DNA of 64,000 nucleotides. Source: Bacillus cereus ATCC 14579 (lineage in GTDB: Bacteria > Bacillota > Bacilli > Bacillales > Bacillaceae_G). The stretch covers positions 2,520,501 through 2,584,500 of the forward strand of contig NC_004722.1 in assembly GCF_000007825.1 (NCBI RefSeq). Reading direction: 5' to 3'. A program made the translations under genes and the position numbers. Shown piece after piece: positions 51,881 through 60,325 of this stretch (position 1 is the first letter of the stretch; every line of letters starts with the position of its first letter). Under the pieces are notes generated by a model, which saw nothing but the letters and a program-made list of their open reading frames with translations, did not search any database and had not been told where the DNA came from.

Positions 51881-51996
51881 ATTTTTCAATATACGAAGTA
51901 AGATTTTGATTAAAAATTTACAATTTTCACGTTTTTATTAGAGTATAATGCATATGTTGGTTGGTTTTCAAAAACAAATGAGAGTGAGGGAATACA

Positions 51997-53232
51997 ATGT
52001 CAATGAAAAACAAAGTTGGGTTAAGCATAGAGGATGGCATTAATTTAGCTTCAGCTCAGTTTAAAGAAGATGCGTATGAAATTTATAAAGAATCGCGAAA
52101 AAAACAACCTATATTATTTGTAAACCAAGTTGAAATCGGTAAAGAATGGCTCATTACTAGATATGAAGATGCTCTGCCACTTTTAAAAGATAATCGTTTA
52201 AAAAAAGATTGGACAAATGTGTTTTCTCAAGATATAAAGAACATGTATCTTTCCGTTGATAATAGTGACCACTTAACAACACATATGCTAAATTCAGATC
52301 CACCTAACCACAGTCGTTTACGATCTTTAGTTCAAAAAGCTTTTACACCGAAGATGATTGCACAATTAGACGGAAGAATTCAGAGAATAGCAGATGATTT
52401 GATAAGTGATATAGAGCGAAAAGGTACATTAAATCTTGTGGATGATTATTCATTTCCATTACCAATTATTGTAATAAGCGAGATGCTCGGTATTCCAAAA
52501 GAAGATCAAGCGAAATTTAGGATTTGGTCTCATGCTGTTATTGCATCACCAGAAACACCTGAAGAAATAAAAGAGACTGAAAAACAACTATCTGAATTTA
52601 TTACATATCTTCAATATTTAGTTGATATTAAAAGAAAAGAGCCAAAAGAAGACTTGGTGAGTGCTTTAATACTTGCAGAGAGTGAAGGGCATAAACTTAG
52701 CGCTCGGGAACTATATTCAATGATAATGCTATTAATTGTCGCAGGACATGAGACGACAGTGAATTTAATTACAAATACGGTATTAGCACTTCTTGAAAAT
52801 CCAAATCAATTACAGTTATTAAAAGATAATCCAAAACTAATTGATTCGGCTATTGAGGAAGGATTGCGTTATTATTCTCCAGTTGAGGTTACAACTGCAA
52901 GATGGGCAGCGGAACCTTTTCAAATTCACCATCAAACAATACAGAAAGGAGATATGGTTATTATTGCATTGGCTTCAGCGAACCGTGATGAAACAGTATT
53001 TGAAAATCCAGAAATATTTGATATTACACGGGAGAACAACCGTCACATTGCCTTTGGTCATGGTAGTCATTTCTGCTTAGGAGCTCCACTTGCGAGGTTA
53101 GAAGCAAAGATTGCTATTACTACTTTGTTTAATCGAATGCCTGAACTACAAATAAAAGGGAATCGTGAAGAAATTAAATGGCAAGGTAACTATTTAATGC
53201 GTTCTTTAGAGGAATTACCTTTAACTTTCTAG
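51997..53232 (+). CDS. Cytochrome P450 (soluble, class I bacterial)
   Basis: 411 residues. A haem-thiolate monooxygenase with all core motifs: I-helix LIVAGHETTVNLI, ExxR in EEGLRYYSPVEV, and the haem loop FGHGSHFCLGAPLARLEA with the Cys ligand. Similar to the YjiB/CYP107-type bacillus P450s. Substrate unknown. GAGAGTGAGGG precedes the ATG. It stands alone upstream of the MFS/Vat operon. Confidence 0.93.
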   Translation: MSMKNKVGLSIEDGINLASAQFKEDAYEIYKESRKKQPILFVNQVEIGKEWLITRYEDALPLLKDNRLKKDWTNVFSQDIKNMYLSVDNSDHLTTHMLNSDPPNHSRLRSLVQKAFTPKMIAQLDGRIQRIADDLISDIERKGTLNLVDDYSFPLPIIVISEMLGIPKEDQAKFRIWSHAVIASPETPEEIKETEKQLSEFITYLQYLVDIKRKEPKEDLVSALILAESEGHKLSARELYSMIMLLIVAGHETTVNLITNTVLALLENPNQLQLLKDNPKLIDSAIEEGLRYYSPVEVTTARWAAEPFQIHHQTIQKGDMVIIALASANRDETVFENPEIFDITRENNRHIAFGHGSHFCLGAPLARLEAKIAITTLFNRMPELQIKGNREEIKWQGNYLMRSLEELPLTF

Positions 53233-53320
53233 AATAGTTAAAAGGAGACATGCATACATCGAAAATGATTTACATAGAGTATGTATGTGTTATTTAAATT
53301 CGAAACGGAAGGGTGAAGAC

Positions 53321-53499
53321 ATCCCAATGATCAACTAATTCTATTTGTAAGAGATCTTCGTTAAAAAACGAAATATTCTTCTGAATAGGGTTAGTCTGTA
53401 CATTTATAGAAAAGGGATGTATTTCGCTCTGCGAATATATAGTCTTTTTATATGATTTGTGCTGCCTCCTGTTCAGAACATGAAATAGGAGGCTTTTTT
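53321..53499 (+). promoter_or_regulatory. Attenuator leader of the MFS/Vat operon
   Basis: GCCTCCT (53464-53470) pairs with AGGAGGC (53487-53493), and T6 follows, ending directly at the ATG at 53500. The 3' arm of this terminator is the pump's ribosome binding site, so the same hairpin can stop transcription and hide the start. Upstream, ACATCCC (about 53321-53327) can pair with GGGATGT (53414-53420), and short ORFs with start codons occur. This fits antibiotic-sensing ribosome-mediated attenuation as known for resistance genes in bacilli. Confidence 0.6.
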
Positions 53500-54783
53500 A
53501 TGTCGACAAATGTAGTAACGAAACAAAACAATGGGGTATCACAAGTATTAAAAAATCGGTTTGTACAAGGGATTTTAGCATCAGCATTATTTTTACAAAT
53601 AGGAATATGGGTTCGAAACTTTGCGGTATTACTATATGTAATGGAAATGACAAAAGGTGATGCTTTTGCTATTTCTATGATTTCAGTTGCTGAATTCGCT
53701 CCAATTTTTATTTTTTCATTTATTGGCGGTACCTTTGCTGATAGGTGGAAGCCAAAGAAGACAATGATATGGTGTGAAACGTTAAGTTCCATTTCAGTAT
53801 TCGCTGTATTAATTACGCTTATGTTTGGAACGTGGAAAATTGTGTTTTTTGTGACACTCATCTCTGCAATCCTTTCACAGTTTTCACAACCATCTGGAAT
53901 GAAGTTGTTTAAACAACATTTATCAACGGAACAAATTCAATTAGCGATGTCTATATATCAAACGATATTTGCAATATTTATGGTATTAGGACCAATTCTA
54001 GGGACATTTATCTTTCATAGTTTTGGAATTTATATTTCAATCATCATAACAGGAATCTCGTTTTTACTTGCGGCAGTTGTATTGTTATTTCTTCCGAAAG
54101 ATCTTGAAAACGACGTAGAAAAGAAAGATATCACTCTGCTGCAGGAGATGAAGGATGGTATTAAGTATGTCAAAAAGAAAAAAGCATTAACTTTGCTAGG
54201 GCTTTGCTTTATGGCTGCAGGACTAGGTATAGGATTAATTCAACCATTAGGTATATTTATTGTGACTGAGCAGCTAGGATTATCAAAAGAGAGTTTACAG
54301 TGGCTACTAACAGTAAATGGTGCGGGAATGATTGTTGGCGGAGCATTAGCAATGGTATTTGCGAAAAACGTTGCTCCGCAAAAGATGTTAATTATCGGTA
54401 TGCTTGGTCAAGCAATTGGTATTGGCATTATAGGATATTCTACAAATTTATGGGTGACACTTACAGCTCAGCTTTTTAGTGGCTTAGCTCTTCCTTGTAT
54501 CCAAATTGGTATTAATACGCTTATTATTCAAAATAGCGATACCGATTTTATAGGTCGTGTAAATGGTATTTTAAGTCCGCTATTTACCGGTTCAATGGTA
54601 GTAACGATGAGTATAGCTGGCTCATTAAAAGAGATGTTTTCATTAAGTATGATGTATGAAGGGACGGCTTTACTTTTTATAATTGGATTATTGTTTATTT
54701 TACCTATATACAATTTAAAGCCAGTAATAGCGGTAGAAAGTGAAATAAGTGGTAAAGGAAGTGCTGTACAAAATGAATCCTAA
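53500..54783 (+). CDS. MFS drug efflux transporter
   Basis: 427 residues, about 12 membrane helices. MFS signature features are GGTFADRWKPKKTMIW (loop 2-3) and LQIGIWVRNFAVLLYVMEMT; it resembles macrolide/drug exporters of the MefA-like group. The ATG at 53500 follows AGGAGG; the frame is open upstream to 53452 but that part is the leader hairpin. It overlaps the acetyltransferase gene by 11 bases, so pump and enzyme are one operon. Confidence 0.9.
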   Translation: MSTNVVTKQNNGVSQVLKNRFVQGILASALFLQIGIWVRNFAVLLYVMEMTKGDAFAISMISVAEFAPIFIFSFIGGTFADRWKPKKTMIWCETLSSISVFAVLITLMFGTWKIVFFVTLISAILSQFSQPSGMKLFKQHLSTEQIQLAMSIYQTIFAIFMVLGPILGTFIFHSFGIYISIIITGISFLLAAVVLLFLPKDLENDVEKKDITLLQEMKDGIKYVKKKKALTLLGLCFMAAGLGIGLIQPLGIFIVTEQLGLSKESLQWLLTVNGAGMIVGGALAMVFAKNVAPQKMLIIGMLGQAIGIGIIGYSTNLWVTLTAQLFSGLALPCIQIGINTLIIQNSDTDFIGRVNGILSPLFTGSMVVTMSIAGSLKEMFSLSMMYEGTALLFIIGLLFILPIYNLKPVIAVESEISGKGSAVQNES

Positions 54784-55405
54784 TCCAAATATTAAATACC
54801 CTATTGAAGGAAATCAAAACGTTCAATTTATAAAAAATACAATAACAAAACCTAATATACTTGTTGGTGACTATTCTTATTATGATGCGAAAGATGGAGA
54901 AACATTTGAAAATCGAGTATTACATCATTATGAATTTCTTGGGGATCGCCTTACTATTGGAAAGTTTTGTTGTATTGCATCTGGAGTTAACTTTATTATG
55001 AACGGAGCGAATCATCGGATGGATGGATTTTCGGCATATCCATTTAATATCTTTGGAAATGGGTGGGAGAAGTATACACCTAGTTTGTCTGATTTACCTT
55101 ACAAAGGCGATACAGTTATAGGAAATGACGTTTGGATTGGTATGGACACAACTATTATGCCCGGAATAAAAATAGGAGATGGTGCAATCATTGCAGCTAA
55201 ATCTGTTGTGACTAGAGACGTCGCACCATATACAATTGTTGGTGGAAATCCAGCAAATAAAATAAAAGAGAGATTTTCAAATGAAATAATAGAAGAATTA
55301 TTACAAATTCAATGGTGGCATTTTGACATTGAAAAAATAACTGAAAATATAGATGTGATTGTACGAGGAGATATTGAACCATTAAGAAAGCTAAAAAGGG
55401 AATAA
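54773..55405 (+). CDS. vat: Vat-type xenobiotic (streptogramin A) O-acetyltransferase
   Basis: 210 residues, left-handed beta-helix acyltransferase using acetyl-CoA. Hexapeptide repeats (TVIGNDVWIGMDTTIMPGIK, IGDGAIIAAKSVVTRDV) and the catalytic His loop MNGANHRMDGFSAYPF are typical of Vat and XAT enzymes. The ATG at 54773 follows AAAGGAAGTG. Coupled to the efflux gene and probably antibiotic-inducible through the shared leader. Confidence 0.9.
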   Translation: MNPNPNIKYPIEGNQNVQFIKNTITKPNILVGDYSYYDAKDGETFENRVLHHYEFLGDRLTIGKFCCIASGVNFIMNGANHRMDGFSAYPFNIFGNGWEKYTPSLSDLPYKGDTVIGNDVWIGMDTTIMPGIKIGDGAIIAAKSVVTRDVAPYTIVGGNPANKIKERFSNEIIEELLQIQWWHFDIEKITENIDVIVRGDIEPLRKLKRE

Positions 55406-55475
55406 AAAATGCATGACAAAGAGTATCATACCTCCGAATTTTGTTAATGATAATAGAACAAGGAGGTGTGATACT

Positions 55476-55631
55476 ATGGCACAAGACGTTTTATGTGAAG
55501 TAAATAACTGTAAATTTTGGGCGAACGGTAATAAATGTAGTGCAGAGGCAATTTACGTAGTAAGTCATAAAGGTAAACATGCATCTACAACGGAAGAAAC
55601 AGATTGCAAAACTTTCGATCCAGAAGTGTAA
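55476..55631 (+). CDS. DUF1540 small Cys-rich protein
   Basis: 51 residues with the DUF1540 pattern CEVNNCKFWANGNKCSAEAI and a second Cys near the end (TDCKTF), suggesting a metal site. AAGGAGGTGTGATACT precedes the ATG. Terminator follows. Confidence 0.88.
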   Translation: MAQDVLCEVNNCKFWANGNKCSAEAIYVVSHKGKHASTTEETDCKTFDPEV

Positions 55632-55638
55632 ATGTTTG

Positions 55639-55668
55639 AAGGGTAGCCAAATCGTGGTTGCCCTTTTA
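55639..55668 (+). terminator. Terminator after the DUF1540 gene
   Basis: AAGGGTAGCCA pairs with TGGTTGCCCTT. Confidence 0.65.
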
Positions 55669-55799
55669 TTAATTATAGTATTGATAATAAATATCATTTT
55701 CATTCATTATTTTTAACTTTTCTTGTTATTTTTTCATATTTTTTCATAAGTGATGTAATCCAACTCAATTCATGTTCAATTCGTGATTTACTAAATTCA

Positions 55800-56023
55800 A
55801 TGACTTCAGTAATAACCGATGGGGAAATTGTAACCTTTTCATTAGGTTTACTAGCGGCTGGGAATGAAACCACTACAAATTTAATTATTAATAGCTTTTA
55901 TTGCTTTTTAGTAGATTCACCTGGAATTTATGAAGAGTTAAGAAAAGAACCTAACTTAATTTTAAAAGCGATTGAGGAAGTATTACGCTATCGCTTTCCT
56001 GTTACATTGACCCGGAGGATTAC
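55800..56023 (+). pseudogene. Cytochrome P450 fragment, middle part, left of the IS element
   Basis: The frame encodes the I-helix (LGLLAAGNETTTNLI) and ExxR (EEVLRYRFPVTLTRRIT) of a P450. The N-terminal 200 or so residues are missing or decayed upstream (in-frame text from about 55740 is only loosely P450-like). It ends in TTAC at 56020-56023, where the IS element begins; the rest is at 57829-58159. Confidence 0.85.
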
Positions 56024-56186
56024 AGCCCTTTCCGAACGGGAAAGCCCATCGCCTTTAGGCATGGGATGAAAGTGAGGTTGGATACGGAGTACCACTAAAA
56101 ATCGCTAAGTTTGTGGTACTTTAAGTATCCAAAATATTGGTATCTTTTGTGGTGTAGTTTAAAAGTAAAACTGATACAATGTGAAT

Positions 56187-56588
56187 ATGATAAATGATTA
56201 TAGAAGAACCAAAACAACTGTGTCATTAATTAACTACCATTTTGTGTTTTGCCCGCGATACAGAAGAAAAATTTTTCTTAACACAAAAGTAGAAGAACGT
56301 TTCAAAGAGTTGGTTCAAGAAATATGCGGAGAAATGGATGTTGCTATTGTCGCAATGGAATGCGACAAAGACCACGTTCACTTGTTCTTAAATACACTAC
56401 CAACACTTAGTCCTGCTGACACAATGGCGAAAATTAAAGGAGTGACATCGAAGCGTTTGAGAGGAGAGTTTCCTCATCTTCAACACTTGCCAAGTCTATG
56501 GACACGTTCCTATTTTGTTTCTACTGCTGGAAATGTATCGACTGAGACAATTAAACAGTATGTTGAAAATCAAAAGACGAGGGGGTGA
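56187..56588 (+). CDS. tnpA: IS200-type Y1 transposase TnpA
   Basis: 133 residues; single-strand HUH transposase. The HxH metal motif is in KDHVHLFLNT and the catalytic Tyr in IKQYVENQKTRG. ATG at 56187; a GTG at 56181 is also possible. It overlaps tnpB by four bases (GTGA). It cuts and joins the top strand at the hairpin ends. Confidence 0.92.
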   Translation: MINDYRRTKTTVSLINYHFVFCPRYRRKIFLNTKVEERFKELVQEICGEMDVAIVAMECDKDHVHLFLNTLPTLSPADTMAKIKGVTSKRLRGEFPHLQHLPSLWTRSYFVSTAGNVSTETIKQYVENQKTRG

Positions 56589-57673
56589 AAATTGTGTCAC
56601 AAACAATCACAGTCAAAGTTAAATTGCTTCCAACAAAAGAACAAATTCAGTTATTGGAACAAAGTAGCTATGAGTATATCAAAGTCATTAATACACTTGT
56701 ATCTGAAATGGCTGAAGCGAAGAAGAGCACTAAGAAAAGTACAAAAGATGTTGAAGCGAATCTTCCAAGCGCAGTGAAGAACCAAGCAATTAAAGACGCT
56801 AAAAGTGTGTTTTCTACAAAGGTGAAAAAAAGTAAATACAAAGTTATTCCGATTCTAAAGAGACCTGTTTGTGTATGGAACAATCAAAACTATTCGTTTG
56901 ACTTCACGCACATTTCAGTTCCACTCATGGTAAATGGAAAATCAACTCGCTTAAAGGTTCGTGCTTTATTAACTGATAAATATAATCGCAATTTTAATTT
57001 GTTAACACACAAGTTAGGTACACTTCGTATCACGAAGAAATCTAATAAGTGGATTGCTCAAATATCTGTCACAATTCCTACAAATGAAAAAACAGGAACG
57101 AAGATTTTAGGGGTAGATTTAGGTCTTAAAGTCCCTGCGGTAGCCATCACAGACGATGAGAAAGTTCGTTTCTTCGGCAATGGTAGACAAAACAAATATA
57201 TGAAACGTAAGTTTCGTAGTGTTCGTAAGAAGTTAGGTGAAAATAAGAAATTAAATGCCATTCGACAACTTGATGATAAAGAACAAAGATGGATGCAAGA
57301 CCAAGACCACAAAGTAAGTCGTGAAATCATTGACTTTGCAACTGATAATAACATTTCTGTTATTCGTTTAGAACAACTAACGAATATTAGACAGACGGCA
57401 AGAACAAGCCGTAAAAACGAGAAAAATCTACACACTTGGTCATTCTATCGTTTAGCACAATTCATTGAATACAAAGCGAATTTAGTTGGTATTAAGGTAG
57501 AATATGTGAACCCTGCTTATACAAGTCAAACATGTCCGAAATGTTCTGAAAAGAACAAAGCACCAGACAGAAAATACAAGTGCCGATGTGGATTTGAGAA
57601 ACATCGTGATATTGTTGGGGCGATGAATATTCGCTACGCAACTGTGATTGATGGTAACAGTCAATCAGCCTAA
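56585..57673 (+). CDS. tnpB: TnpB RNA-guided nuclease
   Basis: 362 residues. The RuvC-like nuclease has Asp in LGVDLGLKVPAVAI, Glu in VIRLEQLTNIRQ and a final Asp in HRDIVGAMNIR. The zinc finger is CPKCSEKNKAPDRKYKCRCG. TnpB uses a right-end RNA as guide and cuts DNA next to the target motif (here TTAC expected), which favours retention of the element. All three acidic residues are present. Confidence 0.93.
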   Translation: MKIVSQTITVKVKLLPTKEQIQLLEQSSYEYIKVINTLVSEMAEAKKSTKKSTKDVEANLPSAVKNQAIKDAKSVFSTKVKKSKYKVIPILKRPVCVWNNQNYSFDFTHISVPLMVNGKSTRLKVRALLTDKYNRNFNLLTHKLGTLRITKKSNKWIAQISVTIPTNEKTGTKILGVDLGLKVPAVAITDDEKVRFFGNGRQNKYMKRKFRSVRKKLGENKKLNAIRQLDDKEQRWMQDQDHKVSREIIDFATDNNISVIRLEQLTNIRQTARTSRKNEKNLHTWSFYRLAQFIEYKANLVGIKVEYVNPAYTSQTCPKCSEKNKAPDRKYKCRCGFEKHRDIVGAMNIRYATVIDGNSQSA

Positions 57674-57828
57674 GATGCTATACGCACTGTCTTAGGAGGG
57701 GCAATGAGATGCCCTCATCTTGAAGTCTGTTCAAAACAGAAATGGACTGCGAACGTTTAGTCATTCAAGAATCCCACCCGTCAATCCGTAAGGATTAGGG
57801 CTTGCGACTTTAGTCGTGGGAGTCTCAA
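57674..57828 (+). ncRNA. Probable omega RNA (TnpB guide scaffold) and right end
   Basis: The region after tnpB holds several pairing segments (GGGGCATGAG-like and GATGCCCTCATC, GTCTGTTC/GAACAGAAA-like) and ends in the right-end hairpin. In this family the guide RNA covers the 3' end of tnpB and the right end, and its guide is the flanking host DNA, here AGAGGATACAAATATA. Boundaries are inferred. Confidence 0.5.
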
Positions 57829-58159
57829 AGAGGATACAAATATATTTGGTCCTTTCATGAAAAAGAATCAGATGATTGTTGCGTGGGTTAGTGCAGCGAA
57901 TTTAGATGAGAAAAAATTTTCACAAGCCTCTCAATTTAATGTACATCGAACAGGAAATGAAAAGCATTTAACCTTTGGGAAAGGTCCTCACTTTTGCTTA
58001 GGAGCACCACTTGCACGTTTAGAAGCTGAGATTGCATTAACTACCTTTATAAATGCTTTTGAAAAAATAGAGCTATTTCCATCTTTCTGTTTAGAAAAAT
58101 GTATATTGGAAAATGAACAAACATTAAAATACTTACCTATTCGATTGAAAGCCACATAA
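57829..58159 (+). pseudogene. Cytochrome P450 fragment, 3' part, right of the IS element
   Basis: It continues the frame from 56023: EDTNIFGPFMKKNQMIVAW, then the haem loop FGKGPHFCLGAPLARLEA with the Cys ligand, to the natural C-terminus. It cannot make a P450 without the N-terminal parts. Confidence 0.88.
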
Positions 58160-58166
58160 AAATCTT

Positions 58167-58199
58167 AACAAGGTGCATACATTTGCATCTTGTTTTTTT
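58167..58199 (+). terminator. Terminator of the broken P450 gene
   Basis: AACAAGGTGCA pairs with TGCATCTTGTT (one mismatch), followed by T-run. Confidence 0.8.
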
Positions 58200-58268
58200 G
58201 TTTCTCAATTGTGAGTTTTCGGCAATTACCTTAATATGGAATTGTATAAAACGTAGAGGAGGATTCTT

Positions 58269-58847
58269 ATGTTGACTTGTAATGGAAGTAAATCATTTCA
58301 AAAGTTTATTAAAGGTGTTACAAATCTTATGGAAAACGGTTTATTTGAAGAAGAAATAGTGTGTGGCATTGAAAAGTTACTAGAAGAACTTTTAGAAAAG
58401 AAAACATGGCTTCCGTTAGATAAACAGAAGGCCAATTTGACTCAATATGCACGACATTTATTGTATGAAGATCCGCTCAAACGTTTTGAAGTACTAGCTC
58501 TCGTATGGAAAGATGGACAATCTACACCTTTACATGACCATGACGGCACATGGGGAGTAGAAGGCGTTTTTTCAGGAAGGATTATGGTGAAGAACTTTAT
58601 ACAAACGAAACAACTTGGAAATTCACTTGTTTATTTAACACATACAGGAAATCTTTATTTGGGAGAAGGAGAAACAGATAAAGTAATTCCACCAGCGGAT
58701 TGTCATATTCTTGAAATTAGCAAAAATGAAAGCGTTATTACGATTCATGTCTATGGAAAACGGCTAGAAAAGTTTAAAGTATATATCCCAACTGAAGAAA
58801 AAAATGTGTACATGTGTGAGACAAAATACATTAGTTATAATTCATAG
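58269..58847 (+). CDS. Cysteine dioxygenase-like cupin
   Basis: 192 residues. The cupin metal ligands are seen as HDHDG (TPLHDHDGTWGVEG) and a later His (VITIHVYGK), as in bacterial type I cysteine dioxygenases, which oxidise cysteine to its sulfinic acid with Fe(II). AGAGGAGGATTCTT precedes the ATG. Single gene with a strong terminator. Confidence 0.85.
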   Translation: MLTCNGSKSFQKFIKGVTNLMENGLFEEEIVCGIEKLLEELLEKKTWLPLDKQKANLTQYARHLLYEDPLKRFEVLALVWKDGQSTPLHDHDGTWGVEGVFSGRIMVKNFIQTKQLGNSLVYLTHTGNLYLGEGETDKVIPPADCHILEISKNESVITIHVYGKRLEKFKVYIPTEEKNVYMCETKYISYNS

Positions 58848-58850
58848 TTT

Positions 58851-58890
58851 AAAATCCAAAGCTTTTTTAAAAAGAAAAGCTTTGGATTTT
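58851..58890 (+). terminator. Terminator after the cysteine dioxygenase gene
   Basis: Perfect 16-bp stem AAAATCCAAAGCTTTT/AAAAGCTTTGGATTTT. Confidence 0.85.
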
Positions 58891-59022
58891 ATTTTTAATT
58901 ATTTCTTGACCTGAAACGCTTTTCATAAATTATAAATAAGAAGTACCTCACGAGGATTGTATGAAAACGATACCTAATAATTAATTAGAACTCGTGTATT
59001 TATAGAAAGTGGTGAAGAAATA

Positions 59023-59874
59023 ATGAAATTAATCGCAATTGATTTAGATGGAACTCTTCTTTCGGGGAATAAAATGATAAGTAAAGAAAATGCAGAAGCA
59101 ATTCGAACATGTCAAGAAGCTGGCCATGTTGTAGCAATTTGTACAGGACGTTCTATTGTTGACATTGAGCGATTATTGTTAGAAGTTAATTTAGAGTGTC
59201 CAATCATTGCGGAAAATGGGGCTCTTATATATAAAGATAAAAAAATGATGAAGAGATATCCAATTCAAAATATGCAGGCACTTGAAATTGTAGAATATCT
59301 TGAAGAGAATGGTTTATATTATCAGCTTTATACTGATAAAGGTGTGTATGTACCGGATTATGGAGTAGAGAGTGTACGTAATGAAATTGAGTATGTGAAG
59401 AATTCAAAAGAAAATTTCGACTTGAAAGAGTTAAAAACAATCGCAGCATTATATCTTGAGCATACAGCGTTTCATAGTGCGGAAAGTTGTAAACCAATTG
59501 TAGAAACAGATATACATGTGCATAAACTATTACCATTTTCTTATGATATTGAGAAATTAAAAAAACTAAAAGAAACATTTCTTCATAATACAGATTTAGC
59601 AATTACATCTTCATATTGGCACAATTTAGAGATTAATCATCGAGATGCTCAAAAAGGGAATGGATTATATACTTTAGCAGAACATCTTAATATTCCGGTT
59701 GAAAATACTGTAGCGATAGGTGATGGCCTAAACGATGTTTCTATGATGGAAAAAGCGAACATATCAATTGCAATGGGAAATGCAGTTGAAGAAATAAAAG
59801 CAATGTGTAAATACGAAACGTTATCAAATGAAGAACATGGTGTGGCACATGCTTTATATAAATATGTAATGTAA
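59023..59874 (+). CDS. HAD-superfamily phosphatase (Cof type)
   Basis: 283 residues. HAD motif I LIAIDLDGTLLSGN, motif II region VAICTGRS, a Cof-type cap (about residues 80-200) and motifs III/IV with AIGDGLNDVSMMEKANISIA. Cof-type HADs dephosphorylate sugar phosphates, flavin or PLP. Substrate unknown. AAGTGGTGAAG precedes the ATG. Confidence 0.92.
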   Translation: MKLIAIDLDGTLLSGNKMISKENAEAIRTCQEAGHVVAICTGRSIVDIERLLLEVNLECPIIAENGALIYKDKKMMKRYPIQNMQALEIVEYLEENGLYYQLYTDKGVYVPDYGVESVRNEIEYVKNSKENFDLKELKTIAALYLEHTAFHSAESCKPIVETDIHVHKLLPFSYDIEKLKKLKETFLHNTDLAITSSYWHNLEINHRDAQKGNGLYTLAEHLNIPVENTVAIGDGLNDVSMMEKANISIAMGNAVEEIKAMCKYETLSNEEHGVAHALYKYVM

Positions 59875-59883
59875 ATAAAAAAG

Positions 59884-59915
59884 AAAAAAGAATCCAAATG
59901 GATTCTTTTTTCTTT
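59884..59915 (+). terminator. Terminator after the HAD gene
   Basis: AAAAAAGAATCC pairs with GGATTCTTTTTT with a 4-base loop. The following 59916-60325 is AT-rich and I see no gene in it. Confidence 0.8.
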
Positions 59916-60325
59916 TTTATTAGGGGTAAGGTATTCTATGAGATTCATAGAAGCCTTATTACATTTTATTATATAGAATATATTGGAATAAATGTTTATA
60001 TTTTTCATAAAAATTGTGAATATTTTATGAACTTTATACTTATTGCATGTTTATACCGCTATTAGTAACGTGTATGACTCTCGAGTAAAAATTCAGTGAA
60101 TGTAAGAAGGAATTCAAGTTATCTAGATAATAAGTGAGGAATCAACGAAATATATACTAATTAAAGGTATATTCAGTATATATATTCTTTTCTTGTTTTA
60201 ATTGAAAAATAAAATTTGTTCGAATAATTATTCTACAGCTATATACCTACACTAGCTTTCTTCGTATAATGGAGAAGTATGAATTTTAGATTTGTATTAA
60301 TTTTACATATTGAGGTGAAAAAGGA

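Larger units (their letters stand above)
56024..57828 (+). mobile_element. IS200/IS605-family element with tnpA and tnpB
   Basis: 1805 bp. It has no inverted ends but subterminal hairpins: left CCCATCGCC/GGCATGGG (56045-56065), right CGACTTTAGTCG (57805-57816) within CCCAC...GTGGG. It is inserted directly 3' of TTAC, the target known for IS608-type elements. Removing 56024-57828 rejoins the P450 frame perfectly (RIT-EDTNIFG). Both ORFs are intact, so it may be active. Confidence 0.9.
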
